From positions 5,456,001 through 5,520,000 of the forward strand of contig JAWZSP010000001.1 in NCBI GenBank assembly GCA_034401135.1: a stretch of 64,000 bases of DNA, read 5' to 3'. This stretch comes from Volutella citrinella. Lineage: Eukaryota > Ascomycota > Sordariomycetes > Hypocreales > Nectriaceae. The position numbers and the translations under genes were made by a program. This document shows, in pieces, positions 43,161-53,953 of this stretch. Under the pieces are notes generated by a model. The model was not told the origin of the DNA. It did not search any database and saw only the letters and a program-made list of their open reading frames with translations. Every line of letters starts with the position of its first letter. Position 1 is the first letter of the stretch.

Positions 43161-44344
43161 TTAAGTACCCTTGCGGTGCATAATTCCGGCACCGGCCTGG
43201 ACAGGGGGTCAGTGTGACTCAAATCACGTCGCTGGGGGCTGCAACTTACTTGGTGGTTGGGGAAGATAAGCGTGTCTGCGACGATGACGTTTTCACGGCG
43301 AGTTGCGTTGAAGACAATGACCTCGGCAATGTCATCGGGCGTCAAGGGTTCACAGCCACTAGTATGACATTACGATTAACAAGGGAGGAAAGAGATGGTA
43401 GGTTCAAAGTTATGTTGAGAACTTACGCATAGACGGCATCGGCCTTGGTCTTGTCACCGTAGAAGCGGACAACGGAGAACTCCTGTAAAGAATTGATCAG
43501 GTCTGCGCCCAAGAATAATGTCGGAGCGAACAGAGGGCGGGCTTCGCCGTGCTGTACTCACAGTTTCGACCTGTCCAGGGTCAACTTCAATCACACGGAC
43601 GCGGCTCGCGATGAGCTCCTTTCTCAGGCTCTCAGAGAAGCTGCGGACAGCGGCCTTGGTTGCGCAGTAGATGCCACCGCCGGGGTATGGTTCTCGGCCT
43701 GCATGTCCGGGTTAGCGACTTACATCGACAAAGGACCAAAGCCATTCTGTCTGTGGGGTTGCAATGCGATTAATTGGGTGCCCTACCAGCAATAGAGCCG
43801 ACATTGATAATGTCACCATGGCCACCGTCGGGACGGGCTAGGAAGATGGGAAGGATAGCCTGTGTCATGTTGATCAATCCGGTTACGTTTGTGGAGAACA
43901 TGATGTTCATGTCCTCCTCAGCAATCTCAGGGGCGCGAGCAACGCCCTTAACCAGGCCGCTGTTAGCGTTGACAAGTCAGTTCTCAGAGTCTTTGTTGGC
44001 TGAAATCCATCTCAGATGCAAGGGACAACATACGCATTGTTGACGAGGACGTCAATGTTGCGCCACTCCTCGGGCAGGTTGCCAACAAAGGACTTGACCT
44101 CGGCGGGGTTGCTGACATCAAGCTTGACGGGCAGGACCTTGACGCCGTCTCCGACCTCCTTGGCGATGTCGGCTGCGACCTCCTTCAGAGTATCGATCCG
44201 GCGAGCTGTCAGAATCAGGCGCAGGTCCTGAGGCGCAGTGCGGGCGAACTCGAAAGCGGTGGAGCGGCCAATGCCCGACGAGGCACCGGTGACGACGACG
44301 GTCTTGCCGGCGAGGCGCTTGGAGGCAGCGGTAGCGGAAGCCAT
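43161..44344 (-). CDS. NADP-dependent short-chain dehydrogenase (Ydf1/YMR226C-like)
   Basis: Classical SDR similar to yeast YMR226C/Ydf1, an NADP-dependent L-allo-threonine/serine and 3-hydroxy acid dehydrogenase. Six exons: 44344-44034, 43959-43787, 43698-43562, 43482-43427, 43358-43250, 43196-43161; 273 residues (yeast 267). The cofactor site is [10 protein letters not shown] (TGxxxGIG) and the NNAG motif is assembled across the first splice junction. The catalytic Ser lies in INVGSIAG, and Tyr/Lys in YCATK. The ending [17 protein letters not shown] matches the family. The ARR following the first strand suggests NADP(H) preference. The last coding exon is only 36 nt. Its upstream region carries a dispersed repeat (44687-44836). 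Confidence 0.93.
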
Positions 44345-44686
44345 TGTGTGGAGGAGGTGCTGGTGGCGGTGGTTGCGCAGATGCAAAGGGATTGATGGAG
44401 TGGTGGCGGAGGTGGTGAGGGAAGCGGGCACTGGGCTGCGGGGTGTGACTCTGACGGATGGAAGGAGCCGGCGGCAGAAGAGGAGCAGCAGTGGACCCGA
44501 CGCTGTGGCAGGTGAGGGCATTCAGACGATGGAGGGGTTTCAGCGGGGAAAAGGGGACGACGGAGGCCAGCAACAATTGGACTGACGACACGGCACGACA
44601 CGGCACGTCAGGGTGGAGGAGGTTGATGTTGATCGCTTATCGGCGGCGGGGACAATTGATAGGCCGCCACGGGGTTGTTCGGGATG

Positions 44687-44836
44687 ATGATGGAATTGCG
44701 TGCTGGGGAGTTGGAGAGGCTCCTAACTAATACGGGCCGGTTGGTGGAGGAAATACCGGCGAGCTGTGGGCGCGGTGCGGGGTGGTGTGGGTGACTCTTG
44801 CGGGAAACCGGTCACCGGCACAGCGACACACCACAG
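44687..44836 (+). repeat. Dispersed repeat, copy A
   Basis: Closely resembles 53788-53934. Shared blocks include ATTGCGTGCTGG, TGGAGGAAATA, CGGTGCGGG and the long match GTGTGGGTGACTCTTGCGGG followed by AAACCGGTCAC. Several differences are C/T or G/A changes. It lies about 340-490 bp upstream of the SDR start codon. Confidence 0.8.
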
Positions 44837-44890
44837 AGGCTAACCAACACTAAGGCAGCCAACCCGAGCCACTGACACGAATATAATCTG

Positions 44891-45005
44891 AATCCTAGGT
44901 AGCCTTATGAACGCCGAACCCAAGCTACACTTAGCCAACCTGAACGACTAACAGTAATATATTGATCTCAATCCTAGCCTTATGAACATGGAACCCAAGC
45001 TAAAC
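44891..45005 (+). repeat. Imperfect direct repeat (two ~38-bp copies)
   Basis: Copies at 44891-44930 and 44970-45005 share AATCCTAG, CCTTATGAAC and GAACCCAAGCTA, about 40 bp apart, with a 4-bp GTAG-type indel. The origin is unknown. Confidence 0.7.
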
Positions 45006-45742
45006 CTCGGTATCCTGAGCTGACAGTCGCCTCCCGTTTCTTATCTGACACTCACAGTATCAGCCGAGGGTGGCAGTGTGAACATACCGCCACGACCATC
45101 GCGTGAGGAATGCTTCTCAGTCATTGATGAGGCTCATTTTCCCAACCGGCCAAAGAGAGTCGTTTCGTCAAGTGGAGTGAAACACAGTGGATTCATCACG
45201 TCGTGGGCATGTTCGAAATTTTCTCTTGCCCCCATCCCACTTGCCTCCGAAGGGGCAGAGACCACGAGGGTCCAGGGATGGGGGCCTTCTAAGGTCGAAG
45301 TCAATCTACCAACGTTCCGTTAAGAACCCATTCTAGGATGAATCGGGTCCTTGCCGTCACAAGTGACAGCACCGCTGGGGGGGGGGAGCCTAGAAAGGCA
45401 GAAAGAGACATGTGTAGCTGTTGGAAAACGTCACGCGAGTTCACGCAGTGGAACAGGTAGAAAGGTTAGCACCTCGTCATCATTTCGTCGCCTACTACGT
45501 TGAGCAGCAGAGAGCAACAGAGAGTAAGAAGAAAGAAAGACCAAGGGTGAAGTGCCTTGCGGCGTGACCTCGTAGGTTCCAAGCAACCCTTCCCGCAGAC
45601 GCCTCGCTGAATGATATCGTTACAAGATCGGCCATGCAAATCATCATCATAAAAAACCAAGATGGGTATCATGTGTCAGGACACCCGGAGCGTCGGGCAA
45701 ACCTGGATAGTCGCCGACGCTGAGTTCCGAATTTCCCCATTT

Positions 45743-47350
45743 TTAGTCCCCGTAGTGCTGGAACAGTGGGGAAATGGACTCGCCGTAGTGGTTGCGACGG
45801 ATCGCCTCGGCCAACAAGAAAGATAGGTCGAGCACGACGAGCTTGCTGATGTTGCGAGCCTTGTCCTTGTCGATGGGGAAGCTGTTGGTCACGACAATGG
45901 CGTTGATGCACTCGCACGCCTGAAGCTGCTCCAGAGTATCGCCTCCAAAGACTCCGTGCGTCGCCATGCAGTAGACCCTCTTGGCATTGCCCCTCTTCAC
46001 TACGGTTTCGGCAGCCGCGATCCATGAACCGGCCTTGTCGATCATGTCGTCGACGATGAAAACGGTACGATTCTTGACATCTCCCACTAGGGTGATCATG
46101 TGCTCTGCCGTGGGGTCGTCGAACACTTCATCCTCCTCATCTGAGCTGGCTACAGCGTCACCAGAGCCACCTAGGGACTGGGGTTCGGGGCTGAAGAAGG
46201 AGGATGCGTGCGACATTACCATGGGGTCTTCGTCGGGGTTGCTCGCTTCGGCCGTTGATCTGGTGGGCGAGAAGTCGTCTTCGACGATGCGACCCCGGAC
46301 AAGACGCCCGTGGGTAACTTCTTGTGCCCGGTAGTCATTGTAGTCGGCCTCCTCGTCATTGACCGACTTGTCGGAGGAGCCATTGGGGGGAGTGACATTG
46401 TCCTCAGCAGACTCCGCAAGGCTGAGGTTTGAAGTACGGCCCGGGTTGACATTGACGCGACGGGGCGATCCTTGGCTATCGGTCATGATGCGAGAGGGTG
46501 CCGGTGGGGTCCTTGACGCGGCGGGCTTGGCCTCGGACGACTCAGCGTTCCTCGTGGGTCGCTCCAATGCCGGCTGACGCTCAACACCATCCAGGTGGTT
46601 CATGATCATGCTTGCCGTCATGTTGGAGGCTCGCTTCCGGTCTGTGGTGACAATGCCAAAGTTCAGCTTCAGGGCGTCGGCGAGCGATGTTACACGCTTG
46701 GTACCACCAGCATTCTTGGAGACGACGACGGCCTCGCGCCAGTTTGGCACGTTGTGTCGGATCCATCTCGCGAGAATGGGCTCCGCATGAAGATTGTCGA
46801 CAGGGCACCTGAAGAAACCCTGCATTTGAGATGCATGCAGGTCGACGGTGATGACATGCTTAACGCCAGCAACGCCCAACAGGTTGGCGAGCATCCGAGC
46901 TGTGATAGCGCCACGGTGGGCCTTCTTCTTGGACTGACGGCTGTACGGGAAATAGGGTAGAACAGCTGCAAAACACCAATCAGTCAGCAGGGTATTGCCA
47001 ACACTCGCCACCCGAGGGTGTACGAACCTGTGACCTTGTTGGCCGAGCCGCCCTTGCAGGCTGAGATCATGATGAGCAGCTCCATGATAGAGTCATTGAT
47101 GCTGGCACTCCCCGATTGGACGACGAAAACATCCTTTTCACGGACACTGGTGAGGATCCGGACACTGGTCTCGCCCTTGGAGGGAAAGTTAGCTGGGTTG
47201 CGGCCGGCGCGGGACAGCAGCATGGCATCAAGAGCTCACATTGGAGAATTGAGTCAGCTCTGCATCGGCTGGAGTCATGCCCAGGTTCTCGCAGATCTGG
47301 CCCGTGAGGGCTGGGCATGAATTGCCGGCGAAAATTAGCGTGTTGCGCAT
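45743..47350 (-). CDS. Ribose-phosphate pyrophosphokinase with large internal insert (Prs5/Prs1-like)
   Basis: PRPP synthetase; transfers pyrophosphate from ATP to ribose-5-phosphate for purine, pyrimidine, His and Trp synthesis. Exons 47350-47240, 47175-47028 and 46965-45743 give 493 residues. The N-terminal half is complete: [11 protein letters not shown], then [40 protein letters not shown] and the signature [12 protein letters not shown]. At about residues 216-370 an acidic, Ser/Asn/Pro-rich insert (~155 residues, probably disordered) separates the two halves; after it come [15 protein letters not shown] (the PRPP-binding loop region) and a normal C-terminus. Yeast Prs1 and Prs5 also carry non-homologous inserts, linked to cell-wall-integrity signalling; length and insert favour Prs5. 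In such subunits activity may depend on partner Prs proteins. Confidence 0.9.
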
Positions 47351-47993
47351 CTTGAAGACCGACCCATCCAAGGGCAAGAATGGGTGTTAGTGAAGTGATC
47401 GAGCCTTGGGGATGGAGGTTGTCGGAGAATGGAGGAAGGAGAAAGTTAAGCCAGTGCTCGCAGCTGGGGAAGCTTTTGTCAATTTTTTTCTCTACCCCAT
47501 CCTGTCCCGCGCCATACCGTGCGAGATTGTGCCCCCGGGCACGGCCCGGAACAAGCTCGCTGCCGTTGGGTGGGGCGGCGGTTTTAGTGCGTTTTGCCTC
47601 CCACCGCGGAGCAGGCCGGGACCCTCAGTGCCGTTACAGGCATGCAGGGGAAGATCGGAATACAGCCAGTGGACAGTGCAGAGACTGTACAGGGGTCCGC
47701 TTGCCTGCTGAAGCAGCAAAGCTTTTTCGTCAGGCGGCCAGCCGTTCCTCACAGCGGGGCGGCATCCCCGCCACGCCTTGTCCGTGCGGCTCTTTCATTA
47801 GCAGCGTTCTGGTGGGGGGTCACGGGCGAAACGGCTTCGCCAGTTTTCCATGCCAAATTGCAACCCTGCGACTTTGTGAGCTATGACTGGTCGCACCACG
47901 TAGCGTTCGCTCTTTTGTTTGACCATCGGGAAGCACAAGATTTCTCCTGGTAATCGCCGTCTCTCCCGATTCCACAGTATGGACTGATAAGCC
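47351..47993. promoter_or_regulatory. Divergent promoter region PRS / Asteroid-like gene
   Basis: A 643-bp shared upstream region. The open frames on both strands are GC-rich chance frames, and no specific element was recognised. Confidence 0.45.
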
Positions 47994-49765
47994 ATGGGCA
48001 TCCCCCATCTGATTACCTCCCTGGAGCCGCATGCCACCCATGGGCATTTACATGTCGCACCGGTCGTCATTGATGGCCCTGCCTTCGCTTATCATGTTCT
48101 CTTCATATGTAACCGGCATGGCTTGGCTCAGCCTTCATACAAGCTGCTCGGCGAGACTGCGTTAGCATGGCTAGACGAACTATCCCGCTGCCAGGTCAAA
48201 GTGTGAGAGTCCTCCGGCGAGACAAGCCAAGTTCCATCACTGACCAGACATGCTCCATTAGGGAAGCAATATATTTTGACGGCTACTTACCGCTTGCGAA
48301 GCGGCCAGTCCGAATGCAGAGGATGGCGAAGAGCTTGAAACAGCTCACACAAGTGTATTCAACGGATCCTAGTGGACGTTCTCGCCGATATCTATCGTCT
48401 GCATCTACGACTTCCCCTCTTGCGCTGTTCTCTTCAGAGCAACCTCTGAGAGGGACGTTTCCCCCGCCTAGTTTCCATGTACCGGCCATCATTGAAGCCA
48501 TCCGATCCCACCCGCGGTACAATGCTCTTCTGCATCTAGTACCGGGAGAGGCTGATGCTTTCTGCGCCCAGCACGTTCGAGAGTCAGGAGGGTTGGTGCT
48601 TACCGCGGACTCAGATTTGCTAGCCTATGATTTGGGCCACGGTTCCGTTGCATTTCTCAGGCATGTCTATCTTGATGCAGCTGGGGCACCCATGGCCGCC
48701 ACCTTTTGTCCTACTACTATCGCGCGACGACTTCGCCTCGCGCCCGCTGACGGTCTCCGCCGATTCGCATACGAGCGGAAGTGCTCTCCTAATTCTACCG
48801 TCTCTCAGCTTCTCCGGGACTGTTCTTTTTCTCTAAAGGACCCTGTTGGATACAAAATTTTCTGCCAGGAATACCTACACCACGAAGTAGCGGCCATACC
48901 ACTCTCGCAAAGTGGCGCTGAGGTCTCCATTCGATCAATGGACCCGAGAATTTCCGAATTGATTCTGCAGCTTGGTCTCGATGATAATGAATCCGAGGAC
49001 AAGATATATCTGCCGATACTGGTGGAGAATCCCAACCGAGGAAGCGCCTGGGAGCAGAGCACACCAATTCGGCAGCTTGCTTATACACTGGCTCGCTGGA
49101 TCGTTCCCGGAGCCTCCACAATAGTCCACGAGTACCGACGTGTCAACAGTTGCGAGCAAAAGGGGCGACAAGTCCAGCTCATTTCCGCCAATGAAGCCCG
49201 AGCGTTCGGAAACAACCTGGTTGCCTTGATGAGAAAGATTAAGGAAATTACGAGCTCGGACTCCCAGCTCACATGGTATCTCTTTTGCCTTTGCCTCGAT
49301 GTTGGCCACTGCTACGAGTTAGGCAAAAAGTCCCACGCCATCAACACCCTGAAGGGCTTCTCTAAGATGTCGCCGACAAAGGTATCATGGGACACCATTC
49401 ACTTTACGGCCCAGTTGCAAGCAAGCTACTATTCACTCCGAATCTTGTGGCAAATCATGTCACTTGCGTCACCAGAAAGCACCATACCTTGCCTTCATGA
49501 CTTGCTGCAATCCCTGCCGGATCTGAGCAGGCATCCCGACATTGAGAGTTCAGTTGAGCTACTGGCTAAAACTGGCGAACATCAAGTCCTCGAGTCCATT
49601 GGAAAGCTCGTTCCTTCGCCTGAGAATCTTCAGCCCCAACAAATAGCACAAAACTCAAGGGAAGAGAATTTGAGCAAAACTCTCAAGGGTTCAGCAAAGA
49701 AAGACAGGGTTGACAAAAAGTCACACCAATCTCAGAATCCCTTCGATGTTCTCATAAACACATAG
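47994..49765 (+). CDS. Asteroid/XPG-like nuclease-fold protein
   Basis: Protein of the fungal Asteroid (XPG-I-like, PIN-fold) family, distantly related to FEN1/XPG structure-specific nucleases. Exons 47994-48202 and 48262-49765 give 570 residues; the donor GT|GTGAGA and the acceptor CATTAG join QVKV to EAIYFDGYLP in frame. The start MGIPHLITSLEP equals the family N-terminus (MGI-x-x-L). Visible blocks are VVIDGPAFAYHVL (first acidic site, Asp ~27), IYFDGYLP, VPGEADAFCAQH (E and D) and VLTADSDLLAYDLG (the D-x-D pair), so the metal-binding acids appear kept and nuclease activity is possible. The C-terminal ~280 residues are helical with a Lys/Gln-rich tail. No experimental role is known to me. 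Confidence 0.8.
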
Positions 49766-49954
49766 GCTAGATGGGCCGAAGAGCCTGGGATCCTACAAAT
49801 TCGAAGTACATGTTCCTTAACCATCCTGGCGCGCCGGACTTACTCCCCTTGCCTAGACCCTTCAACCATAACCAGACCATCTAATTTTTCACAATCCCGT
49901 AATGGCATATGTCATCAATTTCCATACCAGAATACTTCACCGCTTCTCATCCGG

Positions 49955-52900
49955 TTATAACCCGTGAACGTTGTCCAGGGCCTGATGAAAAGGGCCAACC
50001 TCCTCCTGATCCTCGGTGACATCCCGCAAAAGGTCTTCTTGGACCACACCCTCCACCCCTGCAGACTTGATAATTCTCCAAGCACGACGAAACTCATCTC
50101 TGATTGAGACAATGCCGTTGTGTGTCACTGTGCGGGCGACATTGTGATCTAACTCGAAGGGATCCTCGATTGCGAAGAGGTACCGGTGGCGGACTTCCTT
50201 CACTTCGCCGCCTTTGGTGCTTGTCTGTGTCGGCTTCGACTGGGTCTCGTTGGACAATGCGGGGATGGCGTTAGTAAGGATTGGTGTCGTTGATACGTTT
50301 CCTGGAACTGTGTTGCCTGAGCCACCTTGGACCTCAAGAACCGTTTTCGCGCCAGTCCATCCCTTTTCCTGCTTGCTCAAGAGTCCCCCAATGGTTCGGA
50401 GACTGATCACATCCCTCCCCCAGTCAAACCCTTTGCCATTTGAACTCAAAAACCCACTCTGGGCAAAGTACTCAAAGAAGCCGCGAAGGAGATGCCCGAT
50501 GGAGTCTGTGTTATGGTTGAGCTGATTGGCGCGTGCTAGATGTAGAATTTCTTCCTCATTTCGCCAGAATTGAACATTGTGACCACGGCAAGAAACTGTC
50601 TGTTCAATCTCGGCGGGCGAGAGGTTTGGTGGTGGTGGAGTCGCCAATTGTTGAAGATTTGGGCAGACAAAGGGTCGAGCAACGTTGACCAGATAGTGGA
50701 GGACCATCAATACATAACCATAGCTACTCAATGTGCCTCGATAGCCCGAGTTGATACCACGCATCTTTGCCCAGTGCTTGATGAAAAGCACCATCGGACG
50801 CACTCGAGAATCAGTGTGTGAATAGCAGCGCAACAACAATGTGTTTTGCAGCGCTAGATGTGCAGAAAAATTGACATCACACTGAACACCCACCCCAGAC
50901 TTTGGGAACTCTAGCCGATCGCGATAACGGTCTCTGGGTTGATTGGGGGCCATTCTGTGAGGATCGGGCAACTCGCGAATTCTGTTGACCAGAGCCGATG
51001 TCTCGGCTGTCAGCGGGATGATAAAGTCCACGTTGGACACTCGACTAGGGGCGGTTTGGATTGGTGACCGCAGAAGTGTGATGTACTCCTTGATGTCCTG
51101 GATGTGGGCGTTTTCATACAAGTCGTTATCCAGGGCTCGTTCTAATTCCCAGGCCAAGTGCAGACTTTCATGCCGGCGTGCAATTGCCTTCAAGGGTAGT
51201 GAACCCGAAGAAGCATCGCAATAAGTTTTTACTGCTTTTCGCATCTCGGGCTGATGAATACCAGCCACATATTCCGAGGCGATCCTGCTCTGCCATTCAA
51301 CGGTTTCGCCGTCGTGGGGAGAAAGTATACCACGAATAATACCCAAGAACCGATGGTAATATTGGGCCGGAGTTTCATGCTGAGCTTGCTCCAGTAATAC
51401 AAGCTGGACCGAAGACAGCTTTTTGAACCGGTCCATGCACATCTGCAGATCCCTGCTGTAAGCTATTGGGTCTGCAGCAAAATCTGTCCTCTGCTGAAGC
51501 TCATCCCATGCCTGAACCAGCTGCTCTGCATTCTTTTGCTGCATCTGAGAGCGTTCCTGGAATCCTGCCTCTCTCCAACTTTGTATGAGTTGTTCCCCTT
51601 CGGCTTGAGTAAACACGCCGGCAAGAGTTCGGCCGACCAGCATGTTATCCCCGGGCGTTGAGCGGAGGGATGGTGACTGAAGTAGTCGCTGCTGAAGCTT
51701 CTTATCGGCAAGGCCAGAAACAAAGGCGTGGCAGACACGGTTGAGAGTTGTCCACTCATGTTCTGAGAAATCGTGAAAGTTGGATACTGTGACATCTCGA
51801 CCATCAGCTCTTCGCAGAATTCGTTTAGCCAGGCCGTAGTAGGATGATAGCGAATTCTTAGGCCCTTGCTCAATGCGCAAATTAGCGTCTCCGACGTTCA
51901 GATCGGGCTCGGCGAGCTCAGCCAGAGGAGCTTGTAGATCTGGAGCAGGAGTTGACGTGTCTTGGACTGTGGCCTGTTCAACTGCTGCGGTCTTGGATTC
52001 GTCCTGCGCTTGGTCATCGTGTGCCTCTTGATGATCACCATCGAGACCATTCTCCCATTTGTACCGCTCATCTAGCAGATCCTGGCGCAGCTTCTCTGGT
52101 GGATTTTGACAGACTTTGATGATTGGAATCCGTGTGCGTGTCAGCAGCCTCGCACCTAGCCCAGCATCAAGGAAAGCCTTCTCTAGAAGTCGAGGAATTG
52201 GGGATCCTGGTGCATCTGGTGGCTGTATCGAGAATGGAGAGAGCAAGCCAAGGTCCATATCTGACGCTTTCGTAGCGAAACCTGACGAAAGGCTTCCGAA
52301 GCACTTGAGCTCGATGGAGAGAGGATGTAATGGCGGCCCCGTACCATTTTCTTGCTCATGCATAAGTATTGCTTCTCTACTGAGCGCCTCAATCTTGCAA
52401 CGGAAAGCTTCTTTCTCGGCAATTTCTGATCTTTCGATTTCGGAATTGGCAACTACTTGGAATGACAGCTGGTCAAGTAGCGAGCTTTGAGCAGCCAATT
52501 CCTCGGGAGTAAACGCATTGTGACGTCTGTTGTTGTAGCCATATGAAGGTCCACCACCTCGTCTGTTCTGGTGGAGAGATGCATCGGAGTGAAACCCTGG
52601 AGGGGGTAAACTCTGCCCATCCTGGTATGCCGGTTGGCGCTGGTTGTTATCCCACGGGCTCTGCTTGTACGACGAGTTTGGGCGGTTGGTTTGGGAAGGA
52701 AATCGAGGGTGTGAGTTGTTATAGGAATGGCGCTGGAATGATTGAGAGCCCCGAGGTTGGTGTCCATGAGAACCGAATTGATTATGAGGTGTGTAGGAGG
52801 CTTGTGGGCGCGGGTCAATTGGTATAGAGAGCTGGGAGTTCATTTGGCGTCTCTGAGCCTGGTTTAAGCGTTTCCTGCCTGGCTTGGATGGCTGACCCTT

Positions 52901-53095
52901 GTCGGCGGGCTGGCTCTCGTCGCGATCCCTGACAAGCTGCTCGTTTGCTCCTCCAGTAGTGAGCCCAGTTTCGGATTGGCGCGGGAGGTTCTCTGGCGGA
53001 GGCCCTCCAGGTGCTAAAATAAGGTTGCGAAGGCGACTCTCAAGGTCTGATGCCTCCGGCCTTCTCGACTCTGGAGCACCAGTGTGGTTCGACAT
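49955..53095 (-). CDS. Cid1-family nucleotidyltransferase (poly(A)/poly(U) polymerase-like) with large insertion
   Basis: Single-exon gene for 1046 residues, start at the ATG at 53095. A disordered Gln/Asn/Arg-rich N-terminus (~200 residues) precedes the nucleotidyltransferase motif FGSLSSGFATKASDMDLG, with the two metal-binding aspartates at residues 279 and 281. The third aspartate (GVQCDVNFS) is at about residue 740. The usual gap between these is about 60 residues, so roughly 400 extra residues (helical, with a Gln/Glu-rich start) split the catalytic domain. After it come VLFIKHWAKMRGIN, the GTLSSYGYVLMVLHYL helix and the PAP-associated end YLFAIEDPFELDHNVARTV, as in Cid1/Cid13 enzymes that add U or A to RNA 3' ends. 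All catalytic residues are present; substrate and base choice cannot be read. Confidence 0.85.
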   Translation of the reverse strand: MSNHTGAPESRRPEASDLESRLRNLILAPGGPPPENLPRQSETGLTTGGANEQLVRDRDESQPADKGQPSKPGRKRLNQAQRRQMNSQLSIPIDPRPQASYTPHNQFGSHGHQPRGSQSFQRHSYNNSHPRFPSQTNRPNSSYKQSPWDNNQRQPAYQDGQSLPPPGFHSDASLHQNRRGGGPSYGYNNRRHNAFTPEELAAQSSLLDQLSFQVVANSEIERSEIAEKEAFRCKIEALSREAILMHEQENGTGPPLHPLSIELKCFGSLSSGFATKASDMDLGLLSPFSIQPPDAPGSPIPRLLEKAFLDAGLGARLLTRTRIPIIKVCQNPPEKLRQDLLDERYKWENGLDGDHQEAHDDQAQDESKTAAVEQATVQDTSTPAPDLQAPLAELAEPDLNVGDANLRIEQGPKNSLSSYYGLAKRILRRADGRDVTVSNFHDFSEHEWTTLNRVCHAFVSGLADKKLQQRLLQSPSLRSTPGDNMLVGRTLAGVFTQAEGEQLIQSWREAGFQERSQMQQKNAEQLVQAWDELQQRTDFAADPIAYSRDLQMCMDRFKKLSSVQLVLLEQAQHETPAQYYHRFLGIIRGILSPHDGETVEWQSRIASEYVAGIHQPEMRKAVKTYCDASSGSLPLKAIARRHESLHLAWELERALDNDLYENAHIQDIKEYITLLRSPIQTAPSRVSNVDFIIPLTAETSALVNRIRELPDPHRMAPNQPRDRYRDRLEFPKSGVGVQCDVNFSAHLALQNTLLLRCYSHTDSRVRPMVLFIKHWAKMRGINSGYRGTLSSYGYVLMVLHYLVNVARPFVCPNLQQLATPPPPNLSPAEIEQTVSCRGHNVQFWRNEEEILHLARANQLNHNTDSIGHLLRGFFEYFAQSGFLSSNGKGFDWGRDVISLRTIGGLLSKQEKGWTGAKTVLEVQGGSGNTVPGNVSTTPILTNAIPALSNETQSKPTQTSTKGGEVKEVRHRYLFAIEDPFELDHNVARTVTHNGIVSIRDEFRRAWRIIKSAGVEGVVQEDLLRDVTEDQEEVGPFHQALDNVHGL

Positions 53096-53953
53096 CACGT
53101 TGAGATTGAGGAGAGTAGGTGAGAATTTCGGTAAAAATGAGTTCCACGTTGCTTCTCAGGTCTTTCCAGGGCGGATGCAGGGCAAGAATGCAGCTCTAGT
53201 GCGAAATGTTTCATATCTCGTCCATGGGCTGGTTTGGGCAATTCGTTCCTTGCTAGCAAACGCTGGGCGACAAGAACAAGATTGCAAGATCACAATAGGG
53301 CTAATCTCCAGAAGGCGTTGTCTTTTGGTTGGGAGAGCCAGTCGAGTGAAGCTTAGGGCTTGTGTCTGGTTCCTGCGGCGCCATGGGCTGGGGTATCCGT
53401 CAAATGACACAGCTCGAAGCCTGTTCTTTTAGGACTCAATCTGGGAGGTAGAAATATGCGAATGATTGTCGAGGACGTAGGATAGGAAAGGAAATGGTGT
53501 CTGGGCTTATTATGCCTGTGCACCGTGGGTGCGACACTTTGCAAACGAGCGGGCTTGTTGAAATTGAGTGTTCTCCGCAAAGTGAAGAGCCAGGAACGAA
53601 TGATAGGCAGCTGGGGCAAGCTTGGAAAGATACCAAACGGTACACTGTGCTAAGTCAATGTTTGTCACAGTATGGCACCCACCTTCTTGAGGTGGAGGGA
53701 CAGGAAAAGAGGTGCCAACAGCCCAACTCTGACGCTCCGACGCCCAGTGAGACTGCTGTGATCTCGTTATCGACTCCCTTCACACATTGATGGGATTGCG
53801 TGCTGGAGAGTTCGAACGTGGAGGCTGGTGGTACAGGGCAGTTGATGGAGGAAATACGGCGAGTTGCGGGCACGGTGCGGGGTGTGGGTGACTCTTGCGG
53901 GAAACCGGTCACTGGCAGTTCAGCGCCACCACAGCCTCAGCCTGGCCCACCCT
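53096..53953. other. Nucleotidyltransferase promoter with dispersed-repeat copy B
   Basis: An 858-bp region upstream of the Cid1-family gene and downstream of the secreted-protein gene. It contains repeat copy B (53788-53934). No gene is supported; the frame 52899-53432 on the plus strand is a shadow of the gene's N-terminus plus leader. Confidence 0.5.
53788..53934 (+). repeat. Dispersed repeat, copy B
   Basis: Partner of 44687-44836, same orientation. The best-kept block runs from GGAGGAAATA (about 53847) to AAACCGGTCAC (about 53912). It begins 20 bp beyond the stop codon of the secreted-protein gene and lies about 690-840 bp upstream of the Cid1-family start. Confidence 0.8.

Larger units (their letters stand above)
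44345..45742. promoter_or_regulatory. SDR promoter and PRPP-synthetase 3' flank with repeats
   Basis: About 1.4 kb without a supported gene. It holds copy A of a dispersed repeat (44687-44836), an imperfect direct repeat (44891-44930 and 44970-45005) and a G-run near 45373. Confidence 0.5.

Noticed and set aside
52899..53432. Plus-strand frame opposite the Cid1-family N-terminus
   Set aside because: Shadow of the disordered coding region on the other strand plus leader sequence.
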